From PS1 clade bacterium (lineage in GTDB: Bacteria; Pseudomonadota; Alphaproteobacteria; RS24): a DNA stretch of 50,118 nt. Each line of letters starts with the position of its first letter. Positions within the stretch are counted from its first letter, which is position 1. The DNA is taken from assembly GCA_016779015.1 (NCBI GenBank), contig JADHOK010000001.1, positions 1 to 50,118 of the forward strand, written 5' to 3'. The position numbers and the translations under genes are program-made. Below are positions 8,630 to 17,600 of the stretch, in pieces. Under the pieces are notes generated by a model. The model was not told the DNA's origin. It saw nothing but the letters and a program-made list of their open reading frames with translations, and did no database searches.

Positions 8630-9421
8630 TTATGATTCGATAAGTTTTTTCGTCGCCGCCGCGACATCATCTTGCCGCATCAGAGATTCGCCGACCAAAA
8701 AGGCCGGAATACCGTCCGCCATCAGCCCACGCAGATCAGCATTGCTTGCAATACCGCTTTCGCTGACCAGCAGAATATCATCCGGCGTTTGCGCCATCAG
8801 CGTGCGTGTGGTGTCGAGCGTTGTCTCAAATGTGCGCAGGTCGCGATTGTTAATGCCCAATAGTTTGGGGTCGAGCGCTAGCGCGCGGGCTAATTCGGCC
8901 GCATCGTGAACCTCAAACAGCGTGTCCATGCCGTAATGAGTGGCCGCCGCGTAAAGCTCTTGCGCTTGCGCGTCGCTGACCGCCGCCATGATGATGAGAA
9001 TGGCATCTGCCCCCCAACTGCGGGCTTCGGCCACTTGATAAGTGTCATACATGAAATCTTTGCGCAGCACGGGCAGGGCGACGGCGGCGCGCGCCGCCAC
9101 CAAATATTCGGGCACACCGTGAAAGCTCGGCGCATCGGTGAGCACAGACAAACACGCCGCGCCACCTTGTTGATAGGCTTGGGCGATAAGCGGCGGATTG
9201 AAATCAGCGCGGATAAGACCTTTGGACGGCGAGGCTTTTTTAATCTCGGCAATCAGCGCCGCCTGACCGGCATCGCGCTTGGCTTCCAGCGCGCGCAAGA
9301 AACCGCGCGGTGCATCTGCCGCTTGGGCTGCCGCCTCGACTTCAGCCAGAGGCAAAGCAGCTTTCGCGGCGGCAATTTCCTCCAGCTTATAGGCGGTAAT
9401 TTTATCGAGAATGTCGCTCAT
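8630..9421 (-). CDS. trpC: indole-3-glycerol phosphate synthase
   Basis: Closes the indole ring in tryptophan synthesis, converting CdRP to indole-3-glycerol phosphate. The 263-residue TIM-barrel protein shows the family motifs AEIKKASPSKG (catalytic lysine), LRKDFMYDTYQV, LGINNRDL and SESGI. It is the last gene of ppiD-trpE-trpG-trpD-trpC, 4 bases after trpD. The lexA gene follows after 76 bases. A moaC/moeA pair often found between trpC and lexA in related genomes is not here. Confidence 0.97.
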   Translation of the reverse strand: MSDILDKITAYKLEEIAAAKAALPLAEVEAAAQAADAPRGFLRALEAKRDAGQAALIAEIKKASPSKGLIRADFNPPLIAQAYQQGGAACLSVLTDAPSFHGVPEYLVAARAAVALPVLRKDFMYDTYQVAEARSWGADAILIIMAAVSDAQAQELYAAATHYGMDTLFEVHDAAELARALALDPKLLGINNRDLRTFETTLDTTRTLMAQTPDDILLVSESGIASNADLRGLMADGIPAFLVGESLMRQDDVAAATKKLIES

Positions 9422-9425
9422 AATG

Positions 9426-10451
9426 TTACTGGTCGGCCAGCCTTTGCGTGGTCGCTACCAGATTGCCCAGCACGGCTTTGGCACCGCCATCATCGATTGC
9501 CAGTGCGGCAATCTCGGCACCGTCTTTCAGGTTGTCGGCTTTGTTGCACACCATCAGCGCGGCGGCTGTGTTGAGCAGCACGATATCGCGATACGCGCCC
9601 TCGGCACCGTCGAGCAAAGCGGTCAAGGCGGCGGCGTTTTCTTCCGGTGTGCCGCCGACCAAGTCTTCGGGTTTGGCGCGTGCCAGACCGGCGTCTTCGG
9701 GCGTCACTTCAAACACACTGACTTCGCCTTTGCGCAATTCGGCAACTGTTGATGGGCCGGTGGTGGTCAACTCATCCATACCGTCCGAGCCGTGCACCAC
9801 CCAAGCGCGTTCCGAGCCAAGTTTCTTCAGCACATTGGCCAGCGGCTCGACCCATTCTGCGGCGAAGACGCCGAGCAATTGTCGATTGGCGCCGGCCGGA
9901 TTGGACAGCGGCCCGAGTAGATTGAAAATTGTTCTAAAGCCAAGCTCTTGGCGGGCCGGGCCGACATGGCGCATCGCTGAGTGGTGATTGGGCGCAAACA
10001 AAAAGCCGATGCCGACATCATTGATGCATTGTTCCAGCGCCGTCGGCGACAGGGCCAGCTTAACGCCCAGCGATTCCAAAACCTCCGATGAACCGGATTT
10101 TGAACTGAGCGCGCGATTGCCGTGCTTGGCGACATAAGCGCCGCATGCCGCGCAAACCAGCGCGACCGCCGTTGAGATATTGTAAGAGCCGCTGCCATCG
10201 CCGCCGGTGCCGCATGTGTCCAGCACATGGGTCGGGGTTTTGACTTTCAACGCATTGGCGCGCATCACATTGACACCGGAGGCAATCTCATCGACGGTCT
10301 CACCGCGCACCCGCAAGGCGGTCAGAAAAGCACCGACTTGCGAAGGCGTGGCGTCGCCGTTCAGAATGATTTCAAACGCTTTGGTCGCCTCGGCGCACGA
10401 CAGGGTGCGGCCTTCCGATAAAATCGCCAATGTCGGTTTCAGCAGGTCCAT
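9426..10451 (-). CDS. trpD: anthranilate phosphoribosyltransferase
   Basis: Transfers phosphoribose from PRPP to anthranilate, the second step of tryptophan synthesis. The 341 residues contain the PRPP-binding motif DTCGTGGDGSGSYNIST, KHGNRALSSKSGSSEVLE, the FLFAPNHHSAMRHV anthranilate-site segment and FNLLGPLSNPA. Its ATG directly abuts the trpG stop codon with no gap, which implies coupled translation in the operon. Confidence 0.97.
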   Translation of the reverse strand: MDLLKPTLAILSEGRTLSCAEATKAFEIILNGDATPSQVGAFLTALRVRGETVDEIASGVNVMRANALKVKTPTHVLDTCGTGGDGSGSYNISTAVALVCAACGAYVAKHGNRALSSKSGSSEVLESLGVKLALSPTALEQCINDVGIGFLFAPNHHSAMRHVGPARQELGFRTIFNLLGPLSNPAGANRQLLGVFAAEWVEPLANVLKKLGSERAWVVHGSDGMDELTTTGPSTVAELRKGEVSVFEVTPEDAGLARAKPEDLVGGTPEENAAALTALLDGAEGAYRDIVLLNTAAALMVCNKADNLKDGAEIAALAIDDGGAKAVLGNLVATTQRLADQ

Positions 10452-11081
10452 TTAGGCCTCCAGCGTTTCGTCTAGCGTCAAATGTTGCGACGGTATGTCT
10501 GCCGTTACATCCATACCGGCGGATTTCAAAAAATTACCCAACAGCTTATGGCCGTGCACTGTGGCAATACTCTCGGGATGAAATTGCACCCCGAAGACCG
10601 GCCGGGTTTTGTGGCGAACGGCCATAATAATACCGTCCTCCGTGCGCGCCGCAACCTCCAAGCACTCCGGCACACTGTCCGGCGCAATCACCAGCGAATG
10701 ATAACGCGTCACCATAAGCGGGTCGGGCAGGGTATCGAAAACCCCGTCGCCATTGTGCTGCACTGCGCTCAGCTTACCGTGCATGATTTTTTCGGCGCGC
10801 ACAATCTCGCCACCAAATGCCTGACCGATACATTGATGGCCGAGGCAGACACCGAATATCGGCATATCATCGGGGGCCGCTTTGATGAGGTCGAGGCAAA
10901 TGCCCGCCTTATCCGGGTCACACGGGCCGGGCGACAAAATAATCGCTTGCGGTTTGGCGGCCAGCACGTCTTGCGGCGTCGTTTTGTCATTGCGAACGAC
11001 ATTACACGGCGCGCCCAAATCGCCTAAAAACTGCACCAGATTGAAGGTGAAGCTGTCATAATTGTCGATGAGCGTCAGCAT
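10452..11081 (-). CDS. trpG: anthranilate synthase glutamine amidotransferase subunit
   Basis: Class I glutamine amidotransferase that supplies ammonia to TrpE; such subunits often also serve PabB. The 209 residues show IDNYDSFTFNLV at the N-terminus, ILSPGPCDPD, the nucleophile cysteine in GVCLGHQCIGQAFGG and the His-Glu pair in GVQFHPES. It lies 2 bases after trpE and touches trpD. The C-terminus carries about 20 extra residues beyond the catalytic core, without a recognisable motif. Confidence 0.96.
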   Translation of the reverse strand: MLTLIDNYDSFTFNLVQFLGDLGAPCNVVRNDKTTPQDVLAAKPQAIILSPGPCDPDKAGICLDLIKAAPDDMPIFGVCLGHQCIGQAFGGEIVRAEKIMHGKLSAVQHNGDGVFDTLPDPLMVTRYHSLVIAPDSVPECLEVAARTEDGIIMAVRHKTRPVFGVQFHPESIATVHGHKLLGNFLKSAGMDVTADIPSQHLTLDETLEA

Positions 11082-11083
11082 TA

Positions 11084-12592
11084 TCAGCGGTTCTTTCTTT
11101 CTGCGGCGAGTGTCAGCGCAATCTCGGCGGCGCGAAACAGCGCGGCGGCTTTGTTCACCGTCTCATCATATTCATATTGCGGCGTTGAATCATAGACCAC
11201 GCCACCGCCCGCCTGCACATATAGTTTGTTGTCTTTGACAACGGCGGTGCGCAGCGCGATGCATGTGTCCATATCGCCATTGGCAGAAAAATAACCGACG
11301 CAGCCCGAATAAATGCCGCGCCGCTCCGGCTCCAACTCGTCGATGATTTCCATGGCGCGGATTTTCGGTGCGCCCGACACCGTGCCGGCCGGGAAGCCCG
11401 CGACGAGCGCGTCAATCTCATCGAGGTCTTGGCGCAGCGTGCCGGTGACATCTGAAACAATATGAATGAGGTGCGAAGTCTTTTGCAGGCCGAATGCGAC
11501 ATTGACACTGACCGAACCGATTTCCGAAACGCGGCCGACATCATTGCGTCCCAAATCGAGTAGCATTAAATGCTCGGCGCGCTCTTTTTCATCGGCCAAT
11601 AGCTCGGCGCTGATGGCTTCGTCCTCGGCCATGCTGGCACCGCGCTTTCTTGTCCCGGCGATGGGGCGAATATTGACCTCGCGGTCTTTCACCCCGACCA
11701 ACACTTCCGGACTGGAGCCGACAACCGCGAAGTCGCGCATATTCAAGAAGAACAGATAAGGTGATGGATTGACGCGGCGCAGCGAGCGATAGAGGTCGAA
11801 AGGCGGCAGGTCGAAATCAATATGGAAGCGCTGGCTCAGCACCACTTGAAACACATCACCCGCCTCAATATAGGCTTTGCCTTTTTCCACCATGTCGAAA
11901 TATTGCGCTTGCGTCATGTTTGATTGCGGCGCGGCGAAATCATTAGGCGCGACCATCGGCGCGTCGGGCAGGGCGGCGCTCAGTTTTTCTTCCGCCGCTT
12001 CCAGTCGCGCCAACGCTGCTTCATAGGCGTCATCGGCGCTGCTGTCATCGGGGCGCACCGGTGTCACCAAGCGGATATTATCGGTGACGCTGTCAAACAC
12101 CGCAATCAGCGTCGGGCGCATGAACAGACAATCGGGCACTTGCATGACGTCGGCATTGTCGTCGGGCAGGTCTTCCATATGCCGCACCATGTCATAGGCC
12201 ATATAGCCAAAGACACCGGCCGACATCGGCGCCAGCCCTTCCGGCACGTCGAGGCGCGACTCGGCCAGCACCGAACGCAGCGCATCCAGCGGCGCGCCGT
12301 CCATGGGTGAAAAATCATCCTGATTGACCGACGCGTTGCGATTGAGCTCGGGTTGACCGTCATGCACGCGGAACAGTAAATCGGGGGCGAGGCCGATCAT
12401 TGAATAGCGACCGCGAATGTCGCCATCCTCAACCGACTCTAAAAGAAAGCTGAAATCCTCGCCGCCTGATAATTTTAGATAAGCAGCGACCGGGGTTTCC
12501 AAATCGGCGATTAATTCGGTCCAGACAAGCTGCGGCGTGCCATCGGCATAGGCCGCGGCGAAGGCAGCGCGGTCCGGCGTCGCTGCGGTCAT
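11084..12592 (-). CDS. trpE: anthranilate synthase component I
   Basis: Converts chorismate to anthranilate with ammonia from TrpG, and is normally feedback-inhibited by tryptophan. The 502 residues contain the inhibitor-site LLES segment near residue 50 and the chorismate-binding C-terminal domain with GDVFQVVLSQRF, RPIAGTRKRG, LGRNDVGRV, GTVSGAPKIRAMEII and GIYSGCVGYF. The ATG overlaps the ppiD stop in an ATGA arrangement, so trpE is translated on the ppiD message. No leader peptide or attenuator fits in the overlap, so trp control would have to act upstream of ppiD or within trpE. Confidence 0.97.
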   Translation of the reverse strand: MTAATPDRAAFAAAYADGTPQLVWTELIADLETPVAAYLKLSGGEDFSFLLESVEDGDIRGRYSMIGLAPDLLFRVHDGQPELNRNASVNQDDFSPMDGAPLDALRSVLAESRLDVPEGLAPMSAGVFGYMAYDMVRHMEDLPDDNADVMQVPDCLFMRPTLIAVFDSVTDNIRLVTPVRPDDSSADDAYEAALARLEAAEEKLSAALPDAPMVAPNDFAAPQSNMTQAQYFDMVEKGKAYIEAGDVFQVVLSQRFHIDFDLPPFDLYRSLRRVNPSPYLFFLNMRDFAVVGSSPEVLVGVKDREVNIRPIAGTRKRGASMAEDEAISAELLADEKERAEHLMLLDLGRNDVGRVSEIGSVSVNVAFGLQKTSHLIHIVSDVTGTLRQDLDEIDALVAGFPAGTVSGAPKIRAMEIIDELEPERRGIYSGCVGYFSANGDMDTCIALRTAVVKDNKLYVQAGGGVVYDSTPQYEYDETVNKAAALFRAAEIALTLAAERKNR

Positions 12593-14484
12593 CGCGTCAC
12601 CAGATCGCGCGTCGCGAGGTCCAGATTCCTTCGATTGACATCGGCACCGAAATTTTGCTGCAGACTGAGCACGAATTGATTGGTCAGGTCGGCGTGATAT
12701 TTACGACGCTCACCGTCGAAAATAATATCGCGGGCCGCGCCATCGGTCAGTTCGGCGTCGATAATATCGGCCACTTGCATGACGATAATCTCACCGCCAA
12801 AGCCGACACCGGCCCAAGCAAATTCGTTCTCGCCGACATCGAATAAGCGCTTCACCGCTTCCTCAGAGAAAGTGTCGTTGGAGACCTGCCGCGTCATCGG
12901 CTCGGAAACCAGCGGCTTGCGCTTAAAGCCCTCGGCGGCGGATTTAAAGCTGCCCGTCTCATTGCCGACTTTCACCATATGCGTGGCCATGGCCTGCAAC
13001 AGCTTGCTGCGCTCATCGACTTTCCATTCAGCAATCACAGCGTCGCGCACATCGGCCAGCGGCGGCACAATGGTCGGCGAGATATCATTGAGGCGCAGCC
13101 AGATAAACGTGCCGTCTGCCATTTCTTGCATCGGAATATCTTCACCGACAGCGCTCTCAAACAACAGTCCGGTCAGCGTATCATAACGCGCCAGAATGGC
13201 CGGCTGCTTATTGTCAAGCGTCTTGCCGGTATTGGCAATATTGTCGATGCGAATAACATCAAGGTCGAAGCGCTGGCCGATATTCTCCAGCGTCTCGCCG
13301 CCCGCCAACTCGTCTTCGACGGTCTCGGTAAAGGCCAGCATATCTTCCAGCGCGCGGTCATAAATAACCCGTTGGCGCAACCGGTCTTCCACCGCTTCCA
13401 GCGGCAGGGTTGAGCCGCGTGTGATGTCGCGCACGCGCAGCACCACATAGCCTAGCGGGCCTTCGATAACATCGCTGATTTCGCCCTCGGCCATGGCAAA
13501 AGCCTGCTCGGCGAGGTCGGCTGAAATCATGTCGCCGCGTTCAACTTCACCCAGATCGGTGTTCTCCAAAGTCTCGCCAACCGCATCGACAATCTCGACA
13601 AAAGACGCGCCGCCCTCTTTCAACGCCGTCACCTTTGCGGCCGCGGCATCGTCTGACAGAACCAGCTGGTCAATCTTGCGTTTCTCCTCAACCGTGAAGT
13701 CGCTCCTGGATAGCTCGTATTCTTCTTCCAGCGTGGCGCGGTCAATGGAGATAAGCTCGGCAAAACGCGCCGGGGAAACAACCAGCGCGTGACCCGAGCG
13801 GGTTTCCGGCTGCGCGAAACGCAATTTGGTCTCATTGAAGAAAGTCTCGAGTTCTTCTTCGGTCGGCTCGCCGGTTTCGTCAGTTTGGTCGAGCGTCAAA
13901 ATCATATAATTGGCGACGCGGCGCTCAAGGAAATGCCTATACAGATTTTCGACCAGCAGCTTCGGCACCAGACCGCGACCAATGCTGGCTTCGGTCAGTT
14001 GTTTGGTGACGTGGAAACGGCGTTGGTCTGCAACGAATAATTGCTCATTGAGGCCGTTTTGCGCGAGCACGGCGCGGAATGTCGGTTCGTCAAAACTGCC
14101 ATTAATGCCGGCAAAGCTGGGGTCGTTCAAAATCGCCTGCGCGATGGCCTCGTCGCCAAAGCCGAGGCCCAATTCTTCGGCCGCTTCGTGCAGTGCCGCA
14201 CCGCCCATCATATTGACCAACACCTGCTGCGAAATACCGAGATTATTGGCGTCCGCCGCCGATAATGGAGTGCCGAGCTGGCGCGAGATTTCGCGCGTTT
14301 GTTGCGCATAGCGCAGTTGGAATTCCTGCCGTTCTATCTTCTTGCTGCCGACCGAGGCGATTTCGGTATTGGCAAAACCGGTAAAAGTATCGGCAATACC
14401 CCACAGACCAAAGGCAATGACCAGCAGACCGATAAGAAGAATGCCAAGCACACCGCTGGCTTTGCTGCGCAGGAATTTGAGCAT
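12589..14484 (-). CDS. ppiD: PpiD/SurA_N-type periplasmic folding chaperone
   Basis: Membrane-anchored periplasmic chaperone with a parvulin-like peptidyl-prolyl isomerase region, expected to help outer-membrane protein folding at the Sec translocon. The 631 residues start MLKFLRSKASG, followed by one membrane helix (about 12-31) and a SurA-type N-terminal domain (NTEIASVGSKKI onward). A rotamase-like region follows (about 245-365, with GPLGYVVLRV). I place the start at 14484, where a purine-rich ribosome site precedes the membrane helix; the open frame continues upstream across tpiA but is not coding there. It heads the trp operon, an arrangement common in alphaproteobacteria. Confidence 0.93.
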   Translation of the reverse strand: MLKFLRSKASGVLGILLIGLLVIAFGLWGIADTFTGFANTEIASVGSKKIERQEFQLRYAQQTREISRQLGTPLSAADANNLGISQQVLVNMMGGAALHEAAEELGLGFGDEAIAQAILNDPSFAGINGSFDEPTFRAVLAQNGLNEQLFVADQRRFHVTKQLTEASIGRGLVPKLLVENLYRHFLERRVANYMILTLDQTDETGEPTEEELETFFNETKLRFAQPETRSGHALVVSPARFAELISIDRATLEEEYELSRSDFTVEEKRKIDQLVLSDDAAAAKVTALKEGGASFVEIVDAVGETLENTDLGEVERGDMISADLAEQAFAMAEGEISDVIEGPLGYVVLRVRDITRGSTLPLEAVEDRLRQRVIYDRALEDMLAFTETVEDELAGGETLENIGQRFDLDVIRIDNIANTGKTLDNKQPAILARYDTLTGLLFESAVGEDIPMQEMADGTFIWLRLNDISPTIVPPLADVRDAVIAEWKVDERSKLLQAMATHMVKVGNETGSFKSAAEGFKRKPLVSEPMTRQVSNDTFSEEAVKRLFDVGENEFAWAGVGFGGEIIVMQVADIIDAELTDGAARDIIFDGERRKYHADLTNQFVLSLQQNFGADVNRRNLDLATRDLVTR

Positions 14485-14523
14485 GTGTCTTTCTCTTTCT
14501 GGCGGAGGAACGCCGCTATAATT

Positions 14524-14561
14524 GCGCGGCATCATAGTGTGCCGCGCCGCTTGTCGCAAGC
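14524..14561. other. two hairpins in the ppiD-tpiA divergent region
   Basis: The perfect 8-bp inverted repeat gcgcggca/tgccgcgc spans 14524-14547 with an 8-base loop, and a second, gcttg/caagc, spans 14549-14561. They lie between the divergent ppiD and tpiA starts and may form operator or mRNA structure. No T-run follows, so they are not ordinary terminators. Confidence 0.4.
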
Positions 14562-14573
14562 GGGCGAACGGGT

Positions 14574-14598
14574 TAAACAGGCAGACTAAACAGGCAGA
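14574..14598. repeat. 12-bp direct repeat before tpiA
   Basis: Two copies of taaacaggcaga are separated by 1 base (period 13), 21 bases before the tpiA start codon. The period is close to one helical turn plus two, so a tandem protein site is conceivable. It could equally be chance slippage. Confidence 0.45.
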
Positions 14599-14619
14599 GT
14601 TCAAATTTGGGAGACACGC

Positions 14620-15441
14620 ATGGCACCGCGAAAATCTGCGCCGAAAATCAAACCGTCCAAGCGGCCCAATCCACCCAATCCGCCAAAGGCACCCAAACCA
14701 CCCAAGCCACTTGTGGCCGGTAATTGGAAAATGAACGGCACCCGCAAACAGCTTGGCGAGCTGCGCAAGCTGGCCACCGCCTTGGCGCGCAAAAAAGCCA
14801 AAGCCGAGGTGATGATTTGTCCGCCGGCAACCCTGCTGGGGCCAATGGCGGCTGTTAAAGCCAAAGGCGTTCTGCTGGGCGGACAAGACTGCCACGCTAA
14901 TGTCAGCGGCGCGCATACCGGTGATGTCTCGGCCGAAATGCTCAAGGATGCAGGGGCCAAGGCGGTGATTGTCGGCCACTCCGAGCGTCGGGCCGACCAT
15001 GGCGAAACCGACAAGCAGGTGAAAGCCAAAGTCGAAGCGGCGCATCGTGCCGGTCTGGTGGCCATAATGTGCATTGGCGAAAGTCTGAAACAGCGCAAAG
15101 CCGGTGAGACGCTCAAGCTTGTCCAAAGCCAATTGCGCGGTTCGCTGCCGAATGGCTGCACCGCGAAAAACACCGTCATTGCTTATGAACCGGTTTGGGC
15201 CATCGGCTCCGGTTTGACACCGACGGTCGAGCAAATCGAGGCAGTGCATACGGCGCTTCGAACAGCGCTCATGCGCCGGTTTGGCGACGAAGGCGCAAAG
15301 ATGCGTATTCTTTACGGCGGTTCGGTGAAACCCAGCAATGCGGCGGAGTTGATGGCGGTGCCGAACGTCAATGGCGCGCTGGTTGGCGGTGCCAGTCTGA
15401 CGGCGAAAGACTTCGGCGGCATTATCGACGCTTATCGTTAG
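14620..15441 (+). CDS. tpiA: triosephosphate isomerase with a Pro/Lys-rich N-terminal extension
   Basis: Interconverts dihydroxyacetone phosphate and glyceraldehyde 3-phosphate. The core begins at residue 31 with LVAGNWKMNG (N35, K37), followed by VGHSERR (electrophile histidine), YEPVWAIGSG (catalytic glutamate and loop 6) and YGGSVKPSN. The odd part is residues 2-30, made almost only of P, K, N, A, S and R; TIM proteins normally start 2-5 residues before the NWKMNG core. A GGGAGA site sits 8 bases before the ATG at 14620, and the only internal start near the core is a GTG without such a site. I therefore keep the extension as translated. secG, pyrG and kdsA follow on the same strand. Confidence 0.94.
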   Translation: MAPRKSAPKIKPSKRPNPPNPPKAPKPPKPLVAGNWKMNGTRKQLGELRKLATALARKKAKAEVMICPPATLLGPMAAVKAKGVLLGGQDCHANVSGAHTGDVSAEMLKDAGAKAVIVGHSERRADHGETDKQVKAKVEAAHRAGLVAIMCIGESLKQRKAGETLKLVQSQLRGSLPNGCTAKNTVIAYEPVWAIGSGLTPTVEQIEAVHTALRTALMRRFGDEGAKMRILYGGSVKPSNAAELMAVPNVNGALVGGASLTAKDFGGIIDAYR

Positions 15442-15551
15442 GCTTTTCGGCGGGTAGACAAGCCCCTAAGTGGTGGCGTGACCGGCGCAGTGCGGGTTTG
15501 CATTCACCCCTTAAATAGGCTAAACCGCTGCAAATTGATTTGGAGAAACCC

Positions 15552-15887
15552 ATGACCACCATTCTTTTGGTCATTCATCTAATGGTCGCGGTTGCGATGA
15601 TTGTGCTGGTGCTGCTGCAACGCTCTGAGGGCGGGGCGCTGGGCATTGGCGGCGGTAGCGATGGCATGATGAGCGCGCGCGGTCTCGGCAATGCGATGAC
15701 GCAGGCGACGGCTATTCTGGCCGGTGTGTTTTTCCTCACCTCAATCGGTCTGACTGTGCTCGGCACGATGGAAAACCGTTCTTCGGTGCTGGATGGCGTC
15801 ATTGAAACCGACGGTCCGTCTTCGACGACACCGCAAGCACCGGCACCGGTTTTGCCTGACCTGAATGATTTACCCACCCCGGAATAA
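15552..15887 (+). CDS. secG: SecG, preprotein translocase subunit
   Basis: Small inner-membrane partner of SecY and SecE. The 111 residues show two membrane helices (about 4-22 and 54-73) around the family loop LVLLQRSEGGALGIGGGS. A proline-rich tail ends the protein, common in alphaproteobacterial SecG. The start is the ATG at 15552 with GGAGA 5 bases before it; a TTG 12 bases upstream overlaps that ribosome site and is not used. It lies between tpiA and pyrG, a conserved arrangement in this class. Confidence 0.93.
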   Translation: MTTILLVIHLMVAVAMIVLVLLQRSEGGALGIGGGSDGMMSARGLGNAMTQATAILAGVFFLTSIGLTVLGTMENRSSVLDGVIETDGPSSTTPQAPAPVLPDLNDLPTPE

Positions 15888-15963
15888 AATTTTCTGTTCA
15901 AAAATGGCTGATTCGTGTTTTTCGACTCGCGCGAATCACTGCGCCTGTTTAATTTGAACTTCC

Positions 15964-17592
15964 ATGGCGCGATATATTTTCATCACCGGCGGCGTGGTTT
16001 CATCACTCGGAAAAGGCTTGGCTTCTGCGGCTTTGGGCGCACTTCTGCAGGCCCGCGGCTATAAGGTGCGTTTGAGGAAACTCGACCCTTATTTGAACGT
16101 CGACCCGGGCACCATGTCGCCATACCAGCACGGCGAAGTCTATGTGACCGATGATGGGGCCGAAACCGATCTCGACCTCGGCCATTACGAGCGCTTTACC
16201 GGTGTGCCCGCTTCGCGCGGCGACAATGTCACCACCGGTCAGATTTATCGCGATATTCTCGCTAAAGAGCGGCGCGGTGATTATCTCGGCGGCACCGTGC
16301 AGGTCATCCCGCATGTCACCGATGCAATTAAGAATTTTGTCCAGTCCGAGGTCGATGATGTCGATTTTGTACTGTGCGAGATTGGCGGCACGGTGGGCGA
16401 TATTGAAGGGCTGCCGTTTTTTGAGGCCATTCGCCAGTTGAATAATGACCTGCCGCGTGGCCGCTCGATTTTTGTGCATCTTACATTGCTGCCCTATATT
16501 CCGGCCGCCGGTGAGATGAAAACCAAGCCGACGCAGCACTCGGTGAAAGAGCTGCGCTCCATCGGCATTCAGCCGGATATTCTGTTGTGCCGTTGCGACC
16601 GACCGATACCCGAAGGCGAGAAAAAGAAAATCGGTCTGTTTTGTAACGTCCGCGAGAGCGCCGTCATTGAGGCGCGGGATGTCGATAGCATTTACGCCGT
16701 GCCGCACGCTTATCACGCCGAGGGGTTGGATGTGGAAGTGCTGAATGCGTTCGGCATTGCCGATGCGCCGCCGCCCGACCTCAGCGTTTGGGATGAGGTG
16801 ATGACGGCGGTGCGCGAGCCGGAGGGCGAGGTGACCATCGCCGTGGTGGGAAAATATACCGAGCTTAAAGACGCCTATAAATCGCTGATTGAGAGCCTGC
16901 AGCATGGCGGCATCGCCAATAATGTCGGCGTCAATATTGAATGGATGGACAGCCAGATTTTTGAGCGCGAGGACGCGGCCGCCTATCTTGAAAAGGTCAA
17001 TGGCATTTTGGTGCCGGGTGGTTTTGGCGAGCGTGGCGCGGAAGGCAAAATCGCCGCGGCCAATTTTGCGCGTACCCGCAATGTGCCGTATTTCGGCATT
17101 TGCTATGGCATGCAAATGGCGGTGTTGGAAGCGGCGCGCAATATGGCCGGCATTCGTGACGCGGTGTCGAGTGAGTTTGGCCGCACCGGCACCAAGCTGG
17201 TTGGTTTGATGACTGAATGGGCCGATGGCGAGACGCTGCAAAAGCGCGGCATGGATGGCGATATGGGCGGCACTATGCGGCTCGGCGCGTTTGAGGCTTA
17301 TCTCAAAGAGGGCAGTCGGGTAGAGGAAATTTATGGCACGCGGGTAATCTCAGAACGCCACCGTCACCGCTATGAGGTGGATATGAATTACCGCGCTGTT
17401 TTGGAAGCCGAAGGGCTGGTATTCTCCGGCGTGTCGCCCGATGGGGTGCTGCCCGAGATTGTCGAAATTCCCGACCACCCGTGGTATATCGGTGTGCAGT
17501 TTCATCCCGAATTGAAATCGAGGCCCTTTGCGCCGCACCCGCTTTTCGCTTCGTTTATCGAGGCGGCGTTGACGCAAAGCCGATTGGTATAG
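15964..17592 (+). CDS. pyrG: CTP synthase
   Basis: Makes CTP from UTP, ATP and glutamine. The 542 residues consist of an N-terminal synthetase domain (TGGVVSSLGKGL P-loop at 8-19, then KLDPYLNVDPGTMSPYQHGEV) and a C-terminal class I amidotransferase domain from about 290. The nucleophile is C380 in FGICYGMQ, where tyrosine replaces the more usual leucine, and the His-Glu pair lies in VQFHPELKSRP. kdsA follows after 8 bases and needs CTP downstream (CMP-Kdo), so the pair is functionally coherent. Confidence 0.97.
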   Translation: MARYIFITGGVVSSLGKGLASAALGALLQARGYKVRLRKLDPYLNVDPGTMSPYQHGEVYVTDDGAETDLDLGHYERFTGVPASRGDNVTTGQIYRDILAKERRGDYLGGTVQVIPHVTDAIKNFVQSEVDDVDFVLCEIGGTVGDIEGLPFFEAIRQLNNDLPRGRSIFVHLTLLPYIPAAGEMKTKPTQHSVKELRSIGIQPDILLCRCDRPIPEGEKKKIGLFCNVRESAVIEARDVDSIYAVPHAYHAEGLDVEVLNAFGIADAPPPDLSVWDEVMTAVREPEGEVTIAVVGKYTELKDAYKSLIESLQHGGIANNVGVNIEWMDSQIFEREDAAAYLEKVNGILVPGGFGERGAEGKIAAANFARTRNVPYFGICYGMQMAVLEAARNMAGIRDAVSSEFGRTGTKLVGLMTEWADGETLQKRGMDGDMGGTMRLGAFEAYLKEGSRVEEIYGTRVISERHRHRYEVDMNYRAVLEAEGLVFSGVSPDGVLPEIVEIPDHPWYIGVQFHPELKSRPFAPHPLFASFIEAALTQSRLV

Positions 17593-17600
17593 AGGTCAAA

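Noticed and set aside
12589..12700. trp leader peptide or attenuator before trpE
   Set aside because: trpE overlaps ppiD by 4 bases, leaving no room for a leader, and no run of tryptophan codons is present.
14485..15249. Upstream extension of the ppiD frame by about 255 residues across tpiA
   Set aside because: The extension is antisense to tpiA and has no family match; the membrane anchor and ribosome site place the start at 14484.
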